Notes: generated by a model from the letters alone, not told the origin. Shown: positions 23,587 to 35,830, counted from the first letter of the stretch. The stretch: 64,000 nt of DNA from Brachypodium distachyon (GCF_000005505.3 NC_016132.3:20574501-20638500), one strand, 5' to 3'. Numbers and translations: made by a program.

Positions 23587-24597
23587 TGTATCTTTGACAA
23601 ATGCAGCAGTAGACACAAGTAGTCACCTCCAGGCTCCAGCATAACAGGAAAGTTCGTGTACACTAGTTCTCAAGCGCCACAGCAGAGTTCTGTCCAACTT
23701 GTAAAGCATCTCAGGAGTTTCCAGATGTACTGTTTTGATCGCCGTTGCAAAAGTTCCAGTTTTCTTTGCTCCAGCGCAGTTCTGTCACGATCATTCATCT
23801 TTTAGGTAGTGATCTGATTGACGTTGTTGTGGAACTTATTGCCATGTGTAGAGGCCGAGGCTCTTGGCATCCTCAATTGACAACGAGATAACATGAGTGT
23901 TGATCTGTTATCAGCAGCTGGTAGCCTAGCCTGCATTACTTTCCTTATTCCCGTAGCTGCAGCTTGTCTGTCAATTAGATGAATCCTGGTACAAGAAAGC
24001 AACTGGAAACAGAAACTATCAAACACGCTGTATGTTGTACGTGGAAATAGAAATATGATTCTGCATTTCTTGCGCCATTTCCCTTTTCCTTGTGCTTTAA
24101 ACATTGTATCTTGCATTACATCTGGGTAGGGATGTAAGCAGGATCCCTCACATGTCCTGCTTTTAGGCTAACATCTCGATCAAAAGTCAAATTTGAACAA
24201 AAAATTTAAACTAGCAAGTCCCCGGTGGTTCAGAAGTGGGACATCTAGGTTGGTGGTGACTATTTTCTTAACATCATTGGTTTATGTACCGGATGGTGTG
24301 AAGTGTAAAAAGTCCAAACTCAGATTCATTTCTAAACTAATCATTTCTCGATTTGTTTTATTTTTCCCTTCCTTCCAAATAAAATTGAGGTTGAACTCAA
24401 AAGTGTACGTGTTTGTCTCCATCCTCTAACATACTGTGTATATATTAAGAAACTTATAAGCATGTATGTTCGCATGGTCTTCATCATATTGCCAAAGTGC
24501 GGGGTTCAGCGTGTAGTCATGCCCGAGCAGCTGGTCCTGAGCTGAACTAGCCTGGATCAAACCACTATACGAGAATTGTTCTGAATTTCTTTAACGG
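23587..24597 (+). other. PAH 3' UTR then intergenic
   Basis: The 3' UTR probably extends to about 24.1 kb. No further gene is seen up to the MITE at 24600. Confidence 0.5.
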
Positions 24598-24599
24598 CT

Positions 24600-24714
24600 T
24601 GTTTGGCACATGTGGATTTTACGGGATTTTGAGGGAATTCTGAGGATTCTAATTCAAAAATAAACCACAATCAACAAAATTCCTCAGAAATCTGGTGAAA
24701 TGCACCTGTGCCAA
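24600..24714. mobile_element. Short TIR element with imperfect inverted repeats
   Basis: The left arm CTTGTTTGGCACATGTGGAT pairs with the right arm ATGCACCTGTGCCAAGCAG over about 40 bp with mismatches, extending to GGGAATTCTGAG and CTCAGAAAT. About 115 bp, non-coding. No clean target duplication, so family open. Confidence 0.55.
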
Positions 24715-24726
24715 GCAGGGCACAGG

Positions 24727-26490
24727 TTAGCTTGATTCCGCATGCTACAGCCATCTGGCATTACCCCTCGAATGTCTCCAGCAGAGGAAACAGGAGCAGA
24801 ACCTGCCAATCGGTGATGTAGAGTTAAAATAGAAAAGAGAAAACTGAACAGAGCCCTGCCATTTGGTGATAGCAGAGTTAAACAGAAAAGAGAGAATAAC
24901 TGCCTCCAGTCACGGAGTTGGCAAAGGAGCGCCTCGAGCTCTGAGATCTTTGCACTCCTTTTACGAGGGACCGGGGAGGGAACTAAAAACGTGTTGGCAA
25001 CAAGCAAAGGCGAAGTCACGTCTGTCAATTTGTCCAAGCCTACGCGACGCAGCGTCACACGGCCGCGCGCATGGACGGGAATCCAGCAGACGCATACAAT
25101 TATACAAACAGTCCTAGGCGAACGGGCGTCCACCAAATTGAACCAACTCTACTCTGTTCGTGTAGTAAAAGCTAGTGACCAGAGGAAAACTTCTTTTTTT
25201 TGCGAGTAAAGACTTGAAGGATAAGCACCAGATGCTTTGCTTGGCGTGGCGTGGCGCTGCGAGCAGGAATCTTCCACGTTCAAACCACCGCCGGCCACGC
25301 GATCGATGGAGAGAGCCACCAGTGGCAAGTGGCGCCGCCGCCGCCCCTTTCTTTCAGGCCACCCTAAACCCCGGAGGTTCGGTTCGGCCGTTGACCGCAG
25401 CCCACAAGCCTAACCTCCTAATTATCCTGCGTTCCACAATTCACATTCCCCTAGCTAGTCAAACGAGCTGAATAATCACTACCAAGTAAGCATCTCTATA
25501 CAATTGTTCCTTTCCCGCGAGTTAAGACTTTTGGAGGGGTGAGATGTTAGCCTAACGATATCTTTAAGCGATTCTTCGGACTTTGCTTAGTGCTCCCTGG
25601 TCTCTGCTAGCTCTAGACAGAAATGGAGTGCTGGTAGGAGAGAATAAAGACTAAAGAGGGTGGCCCGTCACAATGTCAAGGCTTTCCTTTTCGTTGAAAG
25701 GAACTCGACAAATTCTTTCCAAGGAAACAATAGAACCTGAGGAGATTTTATATGCATCTATACTGTACTTTTGCTACTCCTAATCCGTAGTGTAGTGTCG
25801 AAGTAGGAGTAGGAGTAGGTGTACTGCTTTGCCAAAATTTACGGCTTGTCAGGATGCTCCCCCGCAAGATGTCACGTTCACGCACGTAAGCTGGAGAAGG
25901 AAGGAAAGGAAGAAACTGGCAGTGAGTGATGTCAGTGTGTCACCCTCGCACGCTTCGAGGATTGGCCCAGACAGACAGACCCCAAAGCTGCAAAGCTTGC
26001 ATCTATCCGTGGATGGGTTTCCTGATACGAAAACGAAGGACATGCAGTGACACAGGCACGCCAGTCCGTCCATTGTCCCCCATGCCGTCTCTGAAACGAC
26101 CCTTCTTTTCTCTGCACGTCTCTGAATCGGACGGGCACCACGGATGAGCAAGGACACGACACCTTCTTCAAACTCCAAGCTGGCTGACATGGAGATCGAG
26201 ACGGCATAAACAAGTGCATTCACCCAAGACATGGAGTACATTTCTTTGTTTTTCTAGGGGGAGGGGGAGGCACTGTTTCTGGGTGCACGAGCTGGCTCCT
26301 CCCGTTTCGAATTCGAAAGTTTAGCTGGAACGGCCAAAGATTTTGAGCCGATTTACGTAATTTGATTCAGTAAACCGAGGAGAGAGCAGCCCGGTTGGGT
26401 TGGGTTGGGTTTCCGGGCCGGCGCAGATCTTGCATATCAGCCGTACGTACTGTCCGACTCGGTCGCTCCACCGGTTGGAACTTGATGTGT
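24727..26490. other. Intergenic, no gene seen
   Basis: Mixed composition. Short open frames on both strands overlap each other and show no domain. TTGGGTTGGGTTGGGTT near 26395 is a small tandem repeat. Confidence 0.5.
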
Positions 26491-26493
26491 GCG

Positions 26494-26610
26494 CTCCGAG
26501 CTATGATTCTAAATTTTTGACTCAAATTTGATTTAATATGAATGTATCTATTCTTAAAAAATATCTAGATACATGTGATATTTCGACAATATTTTAGGAA
26601 GAGGAGTGAG
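26494..26610. mobile_element. Degenerate Stowaway MITE
   Basis: The interior ATATCTAGATACATGTGATA and TTTCGACAATATTTTAGGA match the Stowaway core seen at 22418 and 54663. Both ends are eroded (left CTCCGAGCTATGATTCTAAA, right GAGGAGTGAG followed by TA). Confidence 0.75.
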
Positions 26611-27132
26611 TACTACTAATTGCCTTTGCAATGACTAACCTGGCCTTGTAATTTGTACCAGTAACCATGCCGTAATCAACACCCAGAATTAGTGTACTGC
26701 TAATATAAATTAGGAGTAGCAGCACCTTTTGTTTGTCAAATCAAATGGCACGAGATAGATTGGTAGCCATGTAAAGAAGAGAAGCACGCAGCAGAGCGGG
26801 AAGGGGAGCAAAAAGCAAAAGAAGAGCGCACCCAACACGCTAATCAAGTGATTATAATCGGTACTTGTTCGATCGCGCAAAGCCGATTTCCCCTCGAGCA
26901 AAAAAAGAAAGGGAAGGGGGGGAGCAGAGACACACGAATAAAGCCAGAGATGCAGCAACGCATTCTTCACTAGAGACTAGAGAGGGGCAAGTGAGCAAGC
27001 AAGCACTAGTTAAAAGACCAGATCGTTGCCGGGCCAGGATGGAAACAAGAGTCGGATCATGCGGACAGCAATGGCAGGGCGTAGGGCCCAAAGGAGAAAG
27101 CGCTCGCTCGCTCGCTTGCTTGCTGCCATCTG

Positions 27133-27139
27133 TATAAAT
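27133..27139 (+). promoter_or_regulatory. TATA box of the MAKR-like gene
   Basis: TATAAAT lies about 157 bp before the ATG at 27290, preceded by a GCTCGCTCGCTTGCTTGC repeat. With initiation about 30 bp downstream the leader is about 125 nt and contains no upstream ATG, which supports the chosen start. Confidence 0.65.
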
Positions 27140-27289
27140 GAGAGCACGCCCGTCTATAGCTCTGCCATTTTCCTGCCCCCTGGAGAAGAGAAGAGAGCAG
27201 CAAAGCAGAGTCAGAAAACAGAGTCCCCGAGACACAACAGTACAACACAGGAACTTCTTCGTAGCTCCTCAGAAGCTAGTCAAGTAGAA

Positions 27290-28387
27290 ATGGCGAGCGG
27301 GTGGCGAGTAGGGGAGGAAGAAGAGGAGTATATCGACATGGACCTGAGCTCCGGAACAAGGGAGGAGTTCGAGTTCCACATGTCGGCGCCGCTGGACCGG
27401 TCGGGCCACCCGCCGCTAGCGTCGCCCGCCGACGAGCTCTTCTACAAGGGCAAGCTGCTGCCGCTCCACCTGCCGCCGCGCGCCCAGATGGTGGAGGACC
27501 TCCTCCTCCTCGACGACCATGGCGGCAGGGGCAAGGGGCGAGCACGGGTCCTGGCCGTGAGCACGGCCCCGGCCACGCCCTGCGAGCGCTCGTCGCGGTC
27601 GCCGCAGGGGGGCGATTACTCGTGCTGCGCGCTCAGCGGGGAGCTCAACGTGGAGGAGTTCTTCCGGGAGTACTATAACGCGGCCGGCAACGAAGAAGAC
27701 GATGCGAGCATCTGCGAAGGGAAGAAGAAGCCGTGGTCGAGGAAGCTCCGGTTCGTGAGCCTCGGGTTCCTCAAGCTCAAGGCGCCCAAGGCTTACCTCA
27801 AGACCATGTTTGCTGCCACCACGAAGCCTTCTGCAGGGAACACCGCCGGCGTTCTCGGCGCCACGAGAAGCGCCAAGGAGCTGATCCCCTCCTCCCATGG
27901 CAGCCATGGCAGGGCGTGGAGGAAGCCGAAGAACCCGTTCTTCTCCGGCCAGGCGAGAAGCAGCGGCAACAGGTGCGTCCCCGAGCAGAGCACGGCGAAT
28001 AAAGAACGCGAGCACGGGCACCGGAGGTCCTTCTCCAGCGTCATCGTGCGCTACTCGGCGTCCAGCAAGACGTCCCCTGCGCCTCCCTCGTCCTCTTCTT
28101 CCAGCTCGTCTTCGTCGTCATCGGCGTCGTCGGTGCGGAGCTCGAGCGGATCCGACGGCGGCGGAGCGGGGCCGGCGCTGAGGAGGAGCAGCAGCGCGAG
28201 CTCGGAGGCGGAGAACAACCCCATCCAGGGGCTCATCGCCTACTGCAAGAAGTCCCAGCAGCTGGCCTCCGTCAGGAAGAGCGCCAGCGACGCCGGGTTC
28301 CGCTTCCTCTCGTCCTCGGCGGCGTCCAAGGTCGCCGCGGAATCCGAGGATCTCCACGACGAGCTCGTCGAGATCTGCAGAGGGTGA
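27290..28387 (+). CDS. Membrane-associated kinase regulator (MAKR/BKI1-like)
   Basis: Intronless, 365 residues. MAKR proteins, like BKI1, sit at the inner plasma membrane and bind LRR receptor kinases; family members modulate brassinosteroid, CLE or root signalling. Visible marks: acidic N-terminus (EEEEEYIDMDLSS); the family signature FEFHMSAPLD and SPADELFYKGKLLPLHLPPR at about 27-64; EEFFREYY; a basic stretch (KKKPWSRKLR.. KLKAPKAYLKTMF) that resembles the membrane-binding hook; a long Ser run (about 265-285, a likely flexible linker); and a C-terminal NPIQGLIAYCKKSQQ block that resembles the kinase-binding tail. It most resembles the MAKR3/4 group; the exact orthologue is not determined. 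The start is the first ATG after the TATA box. Confidence 0.88.
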   Translation: MASGWRVGEEEEEYIDMDLSSGTREEFEFHMSAPLDRSGHPPLASPADELFYKGKLLPLHLPPRAQMVEDLLLLDDHGGRGKGRARVLAVSTAPATPCERSSRSPQGGDYSCCALSGELNVEEFFREYYNAAGNEEDDASICEGKKKPWSRKLRFVSLGFLKLKAPKAYLKTMFAATTKPSAGNTAGVLGATRSAKELIPSSHGSHGRAWRKPKNPFFSGQARSSGNRCVPEQSTANKEREHGHRRSFSSVIVRYSASSKTSPAPPSSSSSSSSSSSSASSVRSSSGSDGGGAGPALRRSSSASSEAENNPIQGLIAYCKKSQQLASVRKSASDAGFRFLSSSAASKVAAESEDLHDELVEICRG

Positions 28388-31300
28388 TACATATGCTTGC
28401 TGTGCTGTGATTGCGAATGAATGAAAATGTACAATAGATGCAATGCACTCTGTTCTGAGAATTTTGTGGTGCTGCTGGAACTGGAACTTGTGTTTCTTGA
28501 CTGATTCTGTTCCCTGTGCAATCAACTCATGATGCGAGCTCAAAGCATCAAATGAACAACCCCTGAACTTTTCAGCATAGATTGTTTTGACTTTGAGTAT
28601 TAACATCAGATTGTGTTACATGATAGATTAATTTCTGCAAAGTACTGTACTAACGAACAACTGAACAAGACAACAAGTCAATATGTAAAAAGAACTCTAG
28701 AATTTGACAAGAGATCTAGAATACCAGTCTGCAGCAGACTCTTTGGGCTCTTAATTTGCATTACAATAGGATCGCACCTTCTTGGCACTACAAGATGCAT
28801 GTGCTGCAGAATAATAATAAGAGAAGGAGAATATAATCAGGGACATATAACTTCATGAGGGGGCAGTTTTGTTTTTGTTTTTCTTTGAGCTTCAGTAATC
28901 AAATTTAAACCAAATGCCGAATCTCACACAAAATAAATATGTTCAATAAAAATCTTGGTTACATTTCAACGTGTTTAAATCAACATCCAACTATCTTTAT
29001 GTCCAAGCTACTCCACATATATATAGAATATGTAGCTGCGATTTTCAAGAAGTGCAATTTTAAGCTCAGTAGTGTGCAAAATTAGGTAACTGAGATTTTT
29101 CAACAATTTCAGCAAGATAGAGAAATAGCCAAGCGTTTGTAAAAATGGTTTTCTTATTATTAAGGCGACTGAGAATAACTATTTCTAAGTTGATACTAAC
29201 AACCGTTTGATCCAATCATTGAGATTCGTATAAAATCATGCAAATACAAATGATGAGAAAATCTTCATTGGATGGCTATGATTGTCAAATGAGAAATATC
29301 TATTTCTAAGTCCACCGAGAAATAGACATTTCCTTTGTGTTATACAAATTACTGACCTCCATATTTATTCCCTTCAGTTTCCTTCTTGCGTTGTTCAGAG
29401 CACTGAACTCAGCTCAGCGCCAATCCACTGGCAAGACACGAAGATATGACCAAAGCAAAGATCACACGCTTTTCACAGGATCATTGAGGGGATGATCAAA
29501 AGATAGCAAGACATGGATATACCATGATGCATCCTGACAACGGCATCATAGGCAGAGCCAAGTAAAACTTGCTTTTTTCTGACAGTTTGATTTCATACCA
29601 TTAGTTAATCCGCATCCAAGCTTACGATCTCATACCACCATGTGCACAAAAGGCAAGATTACAAGAGCACGGTATCTCGTTTCAAGGTGACAAGGTACAC
29701 AAAGTTTTTATTTCAGTGGCCGACACACAAAACTTGCAAGCTAGAAAAGGGCTCAGTATATGTATTAATACTAGTTGCCATTGCCAACACCAGCAGCAGC
29801 ATGCTCATCTTTAAAGCTAATTTTAAGCTCCATCAAGGAAACAAGCAGGGACACTGTTTGTTGAGATGCAAAATAAAATGGAAACAAAAAGGAGAACAGT
29901 GCAAATGTGCAATGTTGAGGGAGACAATGGATGGAGGCACACACAACTTTCTGTTCCCATCAGTGCATGTCTGATGTCCCAGTCAGTGAGTCACCATGGG
30001 TCGATCTCCTGCTACGCATTGGCAACACGCATTGGAAACATTATGCGTAAATAAGGGTATACATCTGATTGGTACGGCTCCACACATGGGAACTGTATTA
30101 GTGCTAACCTTTAGACATGCTTAAGTAGTTAGTTAAGTATGTTCATCCTTTGAGAGGCAACACTAGCAATGAAAAAATTAATGCTCAGCATACAAGCTAG
30201 GATAGCTTAAGTATTTAGGAATTATTTTTTTTGCGAAGAGCTTAAGTATTTAGTTAAGTATGTGTATTTGAGAGGGTCACTCCTGTTTGATTGTTCATCC
30301 TTTAAAGGCACTGGGCCGCTGATTTTTGTTTCCGGGTTAAACCAGTCAGTTTTTTTACAGGGAAGTCAACCTTTGTTAGCTTAAGAGTGAAACCCATCAT
30401 CTACCAAAAGTGGTACAATAAAGTCAGGAGGACATATTCAACTGGTAGGCCTGACGCTTGAGAGCAGAATTCTTTGTCTCAACCGTCATGAATTTTCGAC
30501 TCTACAGTTTAACACCTCATTAGACAATGAACTAAGGGGATTGCCATTGATGTTGACATGGTTAAATAAAATCGATTATCAGTTGAATTGCACAAGTCCG
30601 ATGCAGAAAGCACGGACCAGATTCCATATTTTACTCGTGCTTAAAGTCATGAGAGGAGCTGCAAGCCTGCAATGCAATAGACAGGGATCAGCTAGCCCAC
30701 ATCACAACTGCCTGCCTGATATAATAAAAACCAAGACTTCAAGACTGCAACCAGGTATATATTCTCCCCCCTTGGCTTAAGCACCACATGATGCCGAAAC
30801 TACACCAGAATAATAAAGTTAAATTAAATACAAATCAGAACATCAAGCTAATGATTTCGCATAAAGAGCACTGCCTGTCAGCATCCAACTCCCCCAAATC
30901 AGATCAGCAGGGATCCCACTCAAGGACTAAATAATGCCATCACGTCGCTTTAAGCGCGGAGATCTCGTAAAGAAATTGCCAAGAAAACTATGTAATCCTT
31001 GAACCCGAAGCGCATGCCAATATGCACACCACCGATCGAAAGCAAGGAAAAACTAAAGCCAAAAGCCACACAGATATTGAGCCACGCCAAGTTGATGCTG
31101 GTGTGCACTGTGGAGTGGTGGGGTTGATGAGGCATGGGGGCATGAAACACGCATTACTGTATACCACCCCAAGATTGTTCTGCGTTATTTATTTATTTAG
31201 CAAATGCGTTTTGTCTACCAATAATTTAGATTAGTTTGAGCAGCAACTCTGTTCCTTTTTCTTAAGTCGGCCCTGACAAAAATTCGCTCTTGTTTGCATG

Positions 31301-31685
31301 GGCCAATGCCTGGAGTGATGGGTGTAGTCCAGAGTGCACCGGCCACCACCGGGAGTATGGTTTTTTTTTTCGAAAGAAGAGAAAATGCTCCGGTCTTTAC
31401 ATCAATCGATGCACACAAGCAAGTCTTTCTGTTCATATATAGAGGTGCAAGGGGATTAAACGAATGACACACTGTGTTTAATTTTAAATCTCCTATTCAC
31501 ATTTTATATCAAAATTTAAATAGGAAAATTGAACTAAAGTTATGATCCATAGAAGTAAAAACCCTTCAAATAATGTGTTTACACGATATCTTGAAATAGA
31601 AGTAAAAAACCTTCAAACATATCAAAGTAAAAACCCTTCAAATAGTGTGTTTACACGATATCTACTCTAAACCAATGATATATAG
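28388..31685. other. 3' UTR of the MAKR-like gene, then a gene-free AT-rich stretch
   Basis: 28.4-28.6 kb is probably 3' UTR. From 28.6 to 31.7 kb I see no domain, exon chain or complete transposon. AT-rich, with CTTAAGTATTTAG repeated near 30205 and 30240. AAACCCTTCAAATA repeats at 31560 and 31632 sit in a small ~75-bp direct repeat including TGTGTTTACACGATATCT. Confidence 0.5.
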
Positions 31686-31698
31686 TACTCCCTCCGTC

Positions 31699-32755
31699 CA
31701 GACCCGTCAATGAGGGTGCGCAAGGTGCACGACCGCTCAGGGCCTCCAAATCTGGGGTTAGTTATGCTATTAACCGGAAACAAATCGATGCTAATCTAAT
31801 TACGCATGTAACGCACGGGAAAAGCAAAGCCTCGTGCGACTCCTAGGATGCCCGATTCCTCGGCTCCTCCTTTCCTCCATCTGCATGCGATCGGCCGCCT
31901 CCTCCTGCACTGCAGTACTGCACGTGATCGACTCGCTTGCCTGCCCGCCTCCTCCTGCACGCGATCGATGGCAATCCTGCGCCCTGCTGCTGCTTTTGCT
32001 CTTTGATCTGTAGACTCCAGCGGTAGGGATGGCACCCGCAGGGTATGGGTACTGGTTGAGCCTTCCCATACCCTTACCCGTTCTCTTTGAGATTACCCGT
32101 TACCCGTACCCATACCCAGCAACGGGTACAACATTTTCCCATACCCATCACCCGTCAGGGCAGATGGGTACCCGTGGGTAAAAATACCCTTAATAAAATT
32201 TGATCGACAACAACATGTTCCTTAGAAACATCATCATATTTGTCAAAACCGCATCAATTTTTTCATAAACAACACTATATTAACAAATTATAAATAACAA
32301 ACCACACATAAAAGGATAATATATCGTTTAAAACAGTAAACGACATCACATCACACATGTATGAGAGTTTATTATACGGGTAAACGGGTACAAGGGTACG
32401 GGTTATATATTCCCATACCCGTACCAGTAATACCCGATGGGTATGATGTATTTCCCATTTACGTACCCGCGGGTCAAAATTCTTGCCCAAACCCGCACCC
32501 TAATGGGGATTTACCCGCCGGGTATGCGGGTAATGGTTACCCATTGCCATCCCTCCCTGCAGCCCCTGCTCAGGATTGCTTTGGCAGTTTGACCCTAAAT
32601 TCCTAATTCCAGTTGCGGTCAGACCCTCTCATCTATCTGATTGTATTGATAAACCTGCAATTCATATGATGTTTGAATTTATTTAGACTACTTTTGTTTG
32701 CTATACAGTATTGGAAGAATCATGACAAGGCCTCCAAATCCTGGAGACGGCCCTG
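31699..32755. mobile_element. hAT element A, non-autonomous, with 8-bp TSD
   Basis: Ends CAGACCCGTC and complement CAGGGCCGTC. The perfect 8-bp duplication CCTCCGTC is at 31691-31698 and 32756-32763. Subterminal CAGGGCCTCCAAATCTGG and AGGCCTCCAAATCCTGG are inverted. 1057 bp, no transposase. Related to element B at 34659. Contains another hAT MITE (32024-32554). Confidence 0.85.
32024..32554. mobile_element. hAT-type MITE (TAGGGATGGC ends) nested in hAT element A
   Basis: TAGGGATGGCACCCGCAGGG at the left; TTACCCATTGCCATCCCT at the right. Both arms are packed with GGGTAC/GTACCC motifs (ACCCGTTACCCGTACCCATA) around an AT-rich centre (32190-32360). Target duplication not clear. Non-coding. Confidence 0.8.
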
Positions 32756-33004
32756 CCTCCGTCCCGAAATAAGGGAAGTGGATTTGTATAGCACTTATGT
32801 TGGGACGGAGGGAGTAGTTGTTATGCTGCTGCCCTATATGTTTTTTCCTCAAAAAAGGAGGAGAAACCCCCGGCCTCTGCAGATGCTGCCCTATTTGCAG
32901 ATTCACGCAAATCACTGTTCCAGAATCCGGGTCCCAATCAGTCTAACACTAACATTTGCGCCGGGATGGCTTGTTTACCCGCAAAGGTCTCGTGTACACT
33001 GTAA

Positions 33005-33990
33005 GGCCCTGATTGGAAGACCGGTTTTTGGCCCAAAACCGGTGTAAAACACGGAGCACTTTTTTTTTCCAATGGAAGTCCAGAATCATGATTGGTTTGC
33101 GGTTTAGGTATTCTTTTACCCCGTTTTAAGCCTATTACAAACAGAAAATAGTACGGACCTCCCATACCAAAGCATAGGTCTAAGGCTGGCTTTGTTCTCA
33201 CGTGACGCCGCGGTGCCGCTCTGTATGGGTGGGGCATGAGGTCCGGGATTTTCTAGGCCTGTGTGAGAAGGTCTTCTTCTTTCAAACGATACCGGGGGTT
33301 TTTTCCCCTCCACGGGCCTAGTTTTTTTTACAGTACGGACCTCCAAAGGCCCGGATAAACTCACGCGCGGAATCGCCGGCCGAAGGAACGAGAAAAATCT
33401 AGACGGGATTGAGCGGAGGCGGAGGTGATGGGATCGAGCGAAGGCGAGTTCAGGCGGCGATGGTGGCATCGCGTGGATCCAACGGAGGCGGCGCGACAGT
33501 GGTCTCCAGCAGCAGTGGTGGCATCAAGCAGAGGTGGCTGCGACCAGCGGATCCAGCAGGGCGGTGCGATGGAGGTGGCGGTGACCAGCAGATGCAGCGG
33601 CGCGGAGCGGTGGTGGCGGGATCCAGCGGAGGCGGTGCGGTGGCGTCAGAATCTAGCGGAGGCGACGGCGAGATCCTTGCTTCTTTTATCCAATTTCTTG
33701 GTGGTGAACTGTTTCGGATTTTTTTATGAATTCAAAAGGAAATTGTTTTTGTGTCAGTTTTGTTGATTTGATCCAATTTTTCAGTGGTGCTTTGTTCTAA
33801 GATTTTCTGTGAAATCAAAAGAAAACAGGTTGATTTGATCCAATTTTTTGGTAGTAAACATCTTCTCCCAAACAACGTGAATACAGGAGTATATTGTTTC
33901 ACCGGTAATCTTTGTACACACTAAAATACACCCGTGAATGTCTACGGTTGGAGAATTTTACGTACTACTCCGTAGTTCCCAAGCGGGGCC
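33005..33990. mobile_element. Possible PIF/Harbinger element with GC-rich interior
   Basis: Ends GGCCCTGATTGGAAGACC and complement GGCCCCGCTTGGGAACTA with TAA on both sides (33002-33004, 33991-33993). 986 bp. The interior at 33410-33680 is GC-rich with repeated GATCCAGCGGAGGCGGTG-type units and open frames on several phases, possibly a captured leader. No transposase. The inverted repeat is short, hence moderate confidence. Confidence 0.5.
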
Positions 33991-34557
33991 TAAAGATGCG
34001 GTAACCGCAGGGAGGAAAAGGACGCCGCTATGCATGGTGTCAGTTGGCGGTGCGTGCACAGGGGCACGATCGTTTTGACACTGGGGCGGCGGGCCGGGAG
34101 AGCGCAACCTGAGTGGACGGAGGCCGAGGGCAGCTGGGCCAGCCCAATGTTCAGATCGGGACGCCACGGTCCGGCCGGCGACATTCCTTCTACCGGGAGT
34201 CACGTACCTCAGGTCCTGGGCTGGGCCGGGGATTTTGGTAAGGCCGAGACGAACGCAATAATTTACAGCGCAGGCCAGGAAAACACAATAATTTCCGTAA
34301 AAAAAAACGCAGAGTAAATTACAGAAAACCACCACATTAGTGGCTAGGATTTCAATTCGGTACCAGTCTACGTTTTGTTTACTAAAAACCACCGGTTCTG
34401 TACTAATCGAACTACACAGCAAATCGTTAGCACCTAAGGCCATAACTGACATGATAGGCCCACCTGTCAGGTCCTACTTGGCGCCACGTGAGTAGTCCCT
34501 CCTTCTCTTCTCCCATGCAGTGCTGGTGAAGAACAAGATCCCGTCGAGCTGAAATCA

Positions 34558-35830
34558 TGGCGGCCCTCACACCACTTGCGCAGGAGATTTTCGAGTCCAT
34601 CCAAGCAGCGATGGCGCCATGGCGGTGACCCTCGTCAAGCAACGCATCGACCTGCAAGTAGGCCCGTACAGTGACAGGTGCAAAGTGTGCAGCTGTTCAG
34701 GGCCTCCGAAATTTAGGGGCCTCCAGATCTAAGCCTTAAGAGTACTGATTAGTGCTTAGCTATCATTAATTAACAGCAAAACAAGCAAAACGAGCCCATT
34801 AAGCGGAAAAGGAAAAAGCCCACGAAGGCAAACGACAAAAGGCCTGCTCGGGCAACTCCTCGTATGCGGAACTGCGGATCGATCGATTGGCAGGGGCTAC
34901 GGCAGGGCCGCGAGAGCTCGGTTTTTTTACATCCGTTTGCTTGGTCAACTTTATTTGATTGGTCAGCTTATTTGCTTATAAATATAACATTTATTATTTT
35001 AACATAAAACTTGATTTTTTTAAGTATTATAAATTTTTTGTGGCTATATCTTAGGCGCCTGATTTTTAAGCAGAATGATTAAATTTAAGTTGATGAATCA
35101 GACCCGTTTAATTAGTATCTAGATGCCATTTGCTCTTATTTTCCAACCGTTTGCTTCGAATCTTAAATAACAAACTATATCCAATAGTTAAAGAATCAAC
35201 TTATTTTTAATTAAAAATGAGACGACTTAGATATAGCAAAACCGATCAAATATCATATATTAAAGTAATATAATGAAGCAGAGTATGTTTTGATTATGCG
35301 CCATTTTTTATTAGTAATGCCTCATTTCACATTTCGCACGGAGGCCCCGAATTCCTAAATACGTCCCTGCCTGCAAGCCCGCATCTTCTCCACGATAGAT
35401 GCTGCTGTCAAGTGCTCTGTGCAGGAGCTCCATCACGAGCTGAAGGAGACCCACAAGGCTCTGCATCTCAGCGTTCAGAACAACGGCACAATCATTAGTC
35501 TCTCACCTTCTGTGACCTCCACCCGTCCACCAGCGTCTCCAACCAGCCTCCGGCCATCCGCATCGACCCCAACAACGACGTCAACAGATGTTCGACAATA
35601 TGCCCGATCCAAGATACCAATGCGTTGTTGTGAACACCCACCTCAATGGCGAGACCGACATCGTCCACGACCATCTCCGATGTCTTCATCGAGCTCACTG
35701 AACATGTGGCCGGTGATGCGCTCCTCAACATAGATGCGCTGCATCGATGCCCGCCACCTGCTCGACATGCGGCCTGGAGCTGGAGCAGCGCCTGCGCAAA
35801 GCCACCGCTGCAGGTGCTAGAGATAACCGG
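34558..35830 (+). pseudogene. Broken coding fragment carried by the Mutator-like element
   Basis: Starts ATGGCGGCCCTCACACCAC (MAALTPLAQEIFESIQAAM), then a stop at about 34626 after a frame slip. A second frame reads LVKQRIDLQ, is cut by hAT element B (34659-35369), and resumes directly after it as ARIFSTIDAAVKCSVQELHHELKE in the same frame. The helix-rich, Gln/Glu/Lys-rich look is reminiscent of gag-type N-termini of grass retroelements. Source gene not recognised. Confidence 0.45.
34659..35369. mobile_element. hAT element B, non-autonomous, inside the Mutator-like element
   Basis: Perfect 8-bp duplication CCTGCAAG at 34651-34658 and 35370-35377. Ends TAGGCCCGTACAG and complement CAGGGACGTATTTAGG. 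It shares subterminal TTCAGGGCCTCC and GGAGGCCCCGAATT with element A. 711 bp, AT-rich centre, no transposase. Confidence 0.88.

Larger units (their letters stand above)
31688..32814. mobile_element. Stowaway MITE split by an hAT insertion
   Basis: The left tip CTCCCTCCGTC (31688-31698) and the remainder CCGAAATAAGGG..GACGGAGGGAG (32764-32814) rejoin to a roughly 62-bp Stowaway flanked by TA (31686-31687, 32815-32816). The break is exactly at the hAT element 31699-32755, whose 8-bp target duplication CCTCCGTC is MITE sequence. Confidence 0.88.

Noticed and set aside
24193..24429. Short frame after PAH (MNKKFKLASPRWFRSG...)
   Set aside because: No homology recognised, AT-rich, no promoter or intron signals.
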